Below, one piece after another: positions 63,058 to 64,000 of a stretch of 64,000 bases of DNA. How positions within the stretch are numbered: position 1 is the first letter of the stretch; every line of letters begins with the position of its first letter. The position numbers and the translations under genes are program-made. Below the pieces are notes generated by a model. That model worked only from the letters and a program-made list of their open reading frames with translations. It had not been told where the DNA came from and made no database searches. Source of the DNA: Roseovarius sp. (GTDB lineage Bacteria > Pseudomonadota > Alphaproteobacteria > Rhodobacterales > Rhodobacteraceae); assembly GCA_021775255.1 (NCBI GenBank), contig JAJFIA010000021.1:1-64000 (forward strand). The letters run 5' to 3'.

Positions 63058-64000
63058 CCCAGTTCCGTCGCAACAACCCTTCTGCCTCGGCCACAACCGC
63101 GTTCAGAATATCCGCCGCCGGGGGCCGGTCATGGATCAGGCCTGCCGCTTCGCCGACAAATGTATTGGCCCGTTCCGGATCTCCCGCCGCCCAGCCCTCA
63201 ACCCATCTTGCCGCCTGCGCTTCCGCATCCGCCATGAGCCCCGGCACATCCCCATGCCAGCGCTCGGTAAAGGCATTCTTCAAAACCCGCGCAGTATATC
63301 TTTGCGGCCAGTTCAGCCCCCGCGCCACATCCATCACGGTTGAGCGCACCGTCTGATCCCCTGTCGCGGCAATCGCTTCATCAACCATCGCCGAGGATAC
63401 ATTTGCCTCTGCCGACGCCCAGAACCGCGAGCCCATCAGCACGCCGTCCGCCCCCAGCATCAGCGCCGCCGCCAGCCCACGGCCATCGGCAATCCCCCCC
63501 GCCGCCAGCAGCAGGACATCGGGCGCATGGGCGCTCAACCAATCGGCCACCTCCGGCACCAGCGTCATCGTCGCGCGCTTCTCACCGTGGCCCCCGGCCT
63601 CGGCCCCCTGCGCCACGATCACCTCCGCCCCGCAATCTGCCGCCGCCTTGGCATCGCGCAAGCTCTGCACCTGACAGATCAGCGGAACGCCCGCCTCGGC
63701 AATCTGCGCGGCATAGGGCGCGGGGTTCCCGAATGACAAAAACATCGCCGCCGGTGCATGATCCAGAACCCGGTCTAAAATTTCCGGCCCACCGGCCATT
63801 TTCGCCGCCATTTTCCAGGTGATCAGCCCACAGCCAACCCGCGCATTTCCCGCATTGGCAAATTCCTGTTCCAGCCAGTCCGGATCCCCATAGGCGCCGC
63901 CGATCATCCCCAGCCCGCCGGCACTTGTGACTGCCGCTGCCAGCCTGCCGCCCGCGGCAAAGGCCATCGGCGCCGAAATCACCGGATGTTTGAGATCAAA
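63050..64000 (-). CDS. NAD(P)H-dependent flavin oxidoreductase / nitronate monooxygenase (5' end outside window)
   Basis: FDLKHPVISAPMAFAAGGRLAAAVTSAGGLGMIGG; VIVAQGAEAGGHGE; LLLAAGGIADGRGLAAALMLGADGVLMGSRF. Confidence 0.88.
   Translation of the reverse strand, partial: FDLKHPVISAPMAFAAGGRLAAAVTSAGGLGMIGGAYGDPDWLEQEFANAGNARVGCGLITWKMAAKMAGGPEILDRVLDHAPAAMFLSFGNPAPYAAQIAEAGVPLICQVQSLRDAKAAADCGAEVIVAQGAEAGGHGEKRATMTLVPEVADWLSAHAPDVLLLAAGGIADGRGLAAALMLGADGVLMGSRFWASAEANVSSAMVDEAIAATGDQTVRSTVMDVARGLNWPQRYTARVLKNAFTERWHGDVPGLMADAEAQAARWVEGWAAGDPERANTFVGEAAGLIHDRPPAADILNAVVAEAEGLLRRNWDG

Noticed and set aside
1-64000. CRISPR array, tRNA or rRNA genes
   Set aside because: No regularly spaced direct repeats, and no tRNA-like or rRNA-like sequence recognised; tRNAs cannot be fully excluded without a covariance search.

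Overview
The window is an alphaproteobacterial chromosome segment, Rhodobacterales-like by gene content (gcrA, DUF1467, dipeptide-type ABC operon, rarA next to rplQ). Housekeeping genes at both ends (aspS, cfa, pabB, carB, serB, and a TPP riboswitch with thiBPQ) flank an unusually broken S10-spc-alpha ribosomal protein super-operon on the minus strand. Four interruptions are visible. (i) rplW is a frameshifted, 3'-truncated relic followed by a phasin-like gene, and rpsJ/rplC/rplD are absent. (ii) About 16.7 kb of catabolic and transport genes separates intact rplP from rpmC. A degenerate 107-bp copy of part of rplP lies at the far edge and is fused to a truncated aldehyde dehydrogenase. (iii) A solitary ectC and two small exported proteins lie between rpmD and rplO. 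(iv) Two small unknown ORFs lie between adk and rpsM. The breaks after rplP and after rpmD share a layout: stop codon, composite palindrome, rho-independent terminator, inserted genes. The 16.7-kb island encodes a TMADH-family 6-S-cysteinyl-FMN/4Fe-4S dehydrogenase whose substrate-pocket residues (Gln, Trp, Asp) match what I recall for histamine dehydrogenase rather than trimethylamine dehydrogenase. It also encodes EutA-like, ectoine-hydrolase-like (M24), M20 amidohydrolase, acetylpolyamine-amidohydrolase-like and class-I glutamine amidotransferase proteins, LysR and LuxR regulators, and a ProXWV-type importer with a tandem-fused permease. This may be an undescribed amine/N-acyl-amine catabolic system. 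A compact C5-methyltransferase/HNH type II R-M pair follows carB. All identifications come from reading the sequence and from memory of the families; no searches were run.
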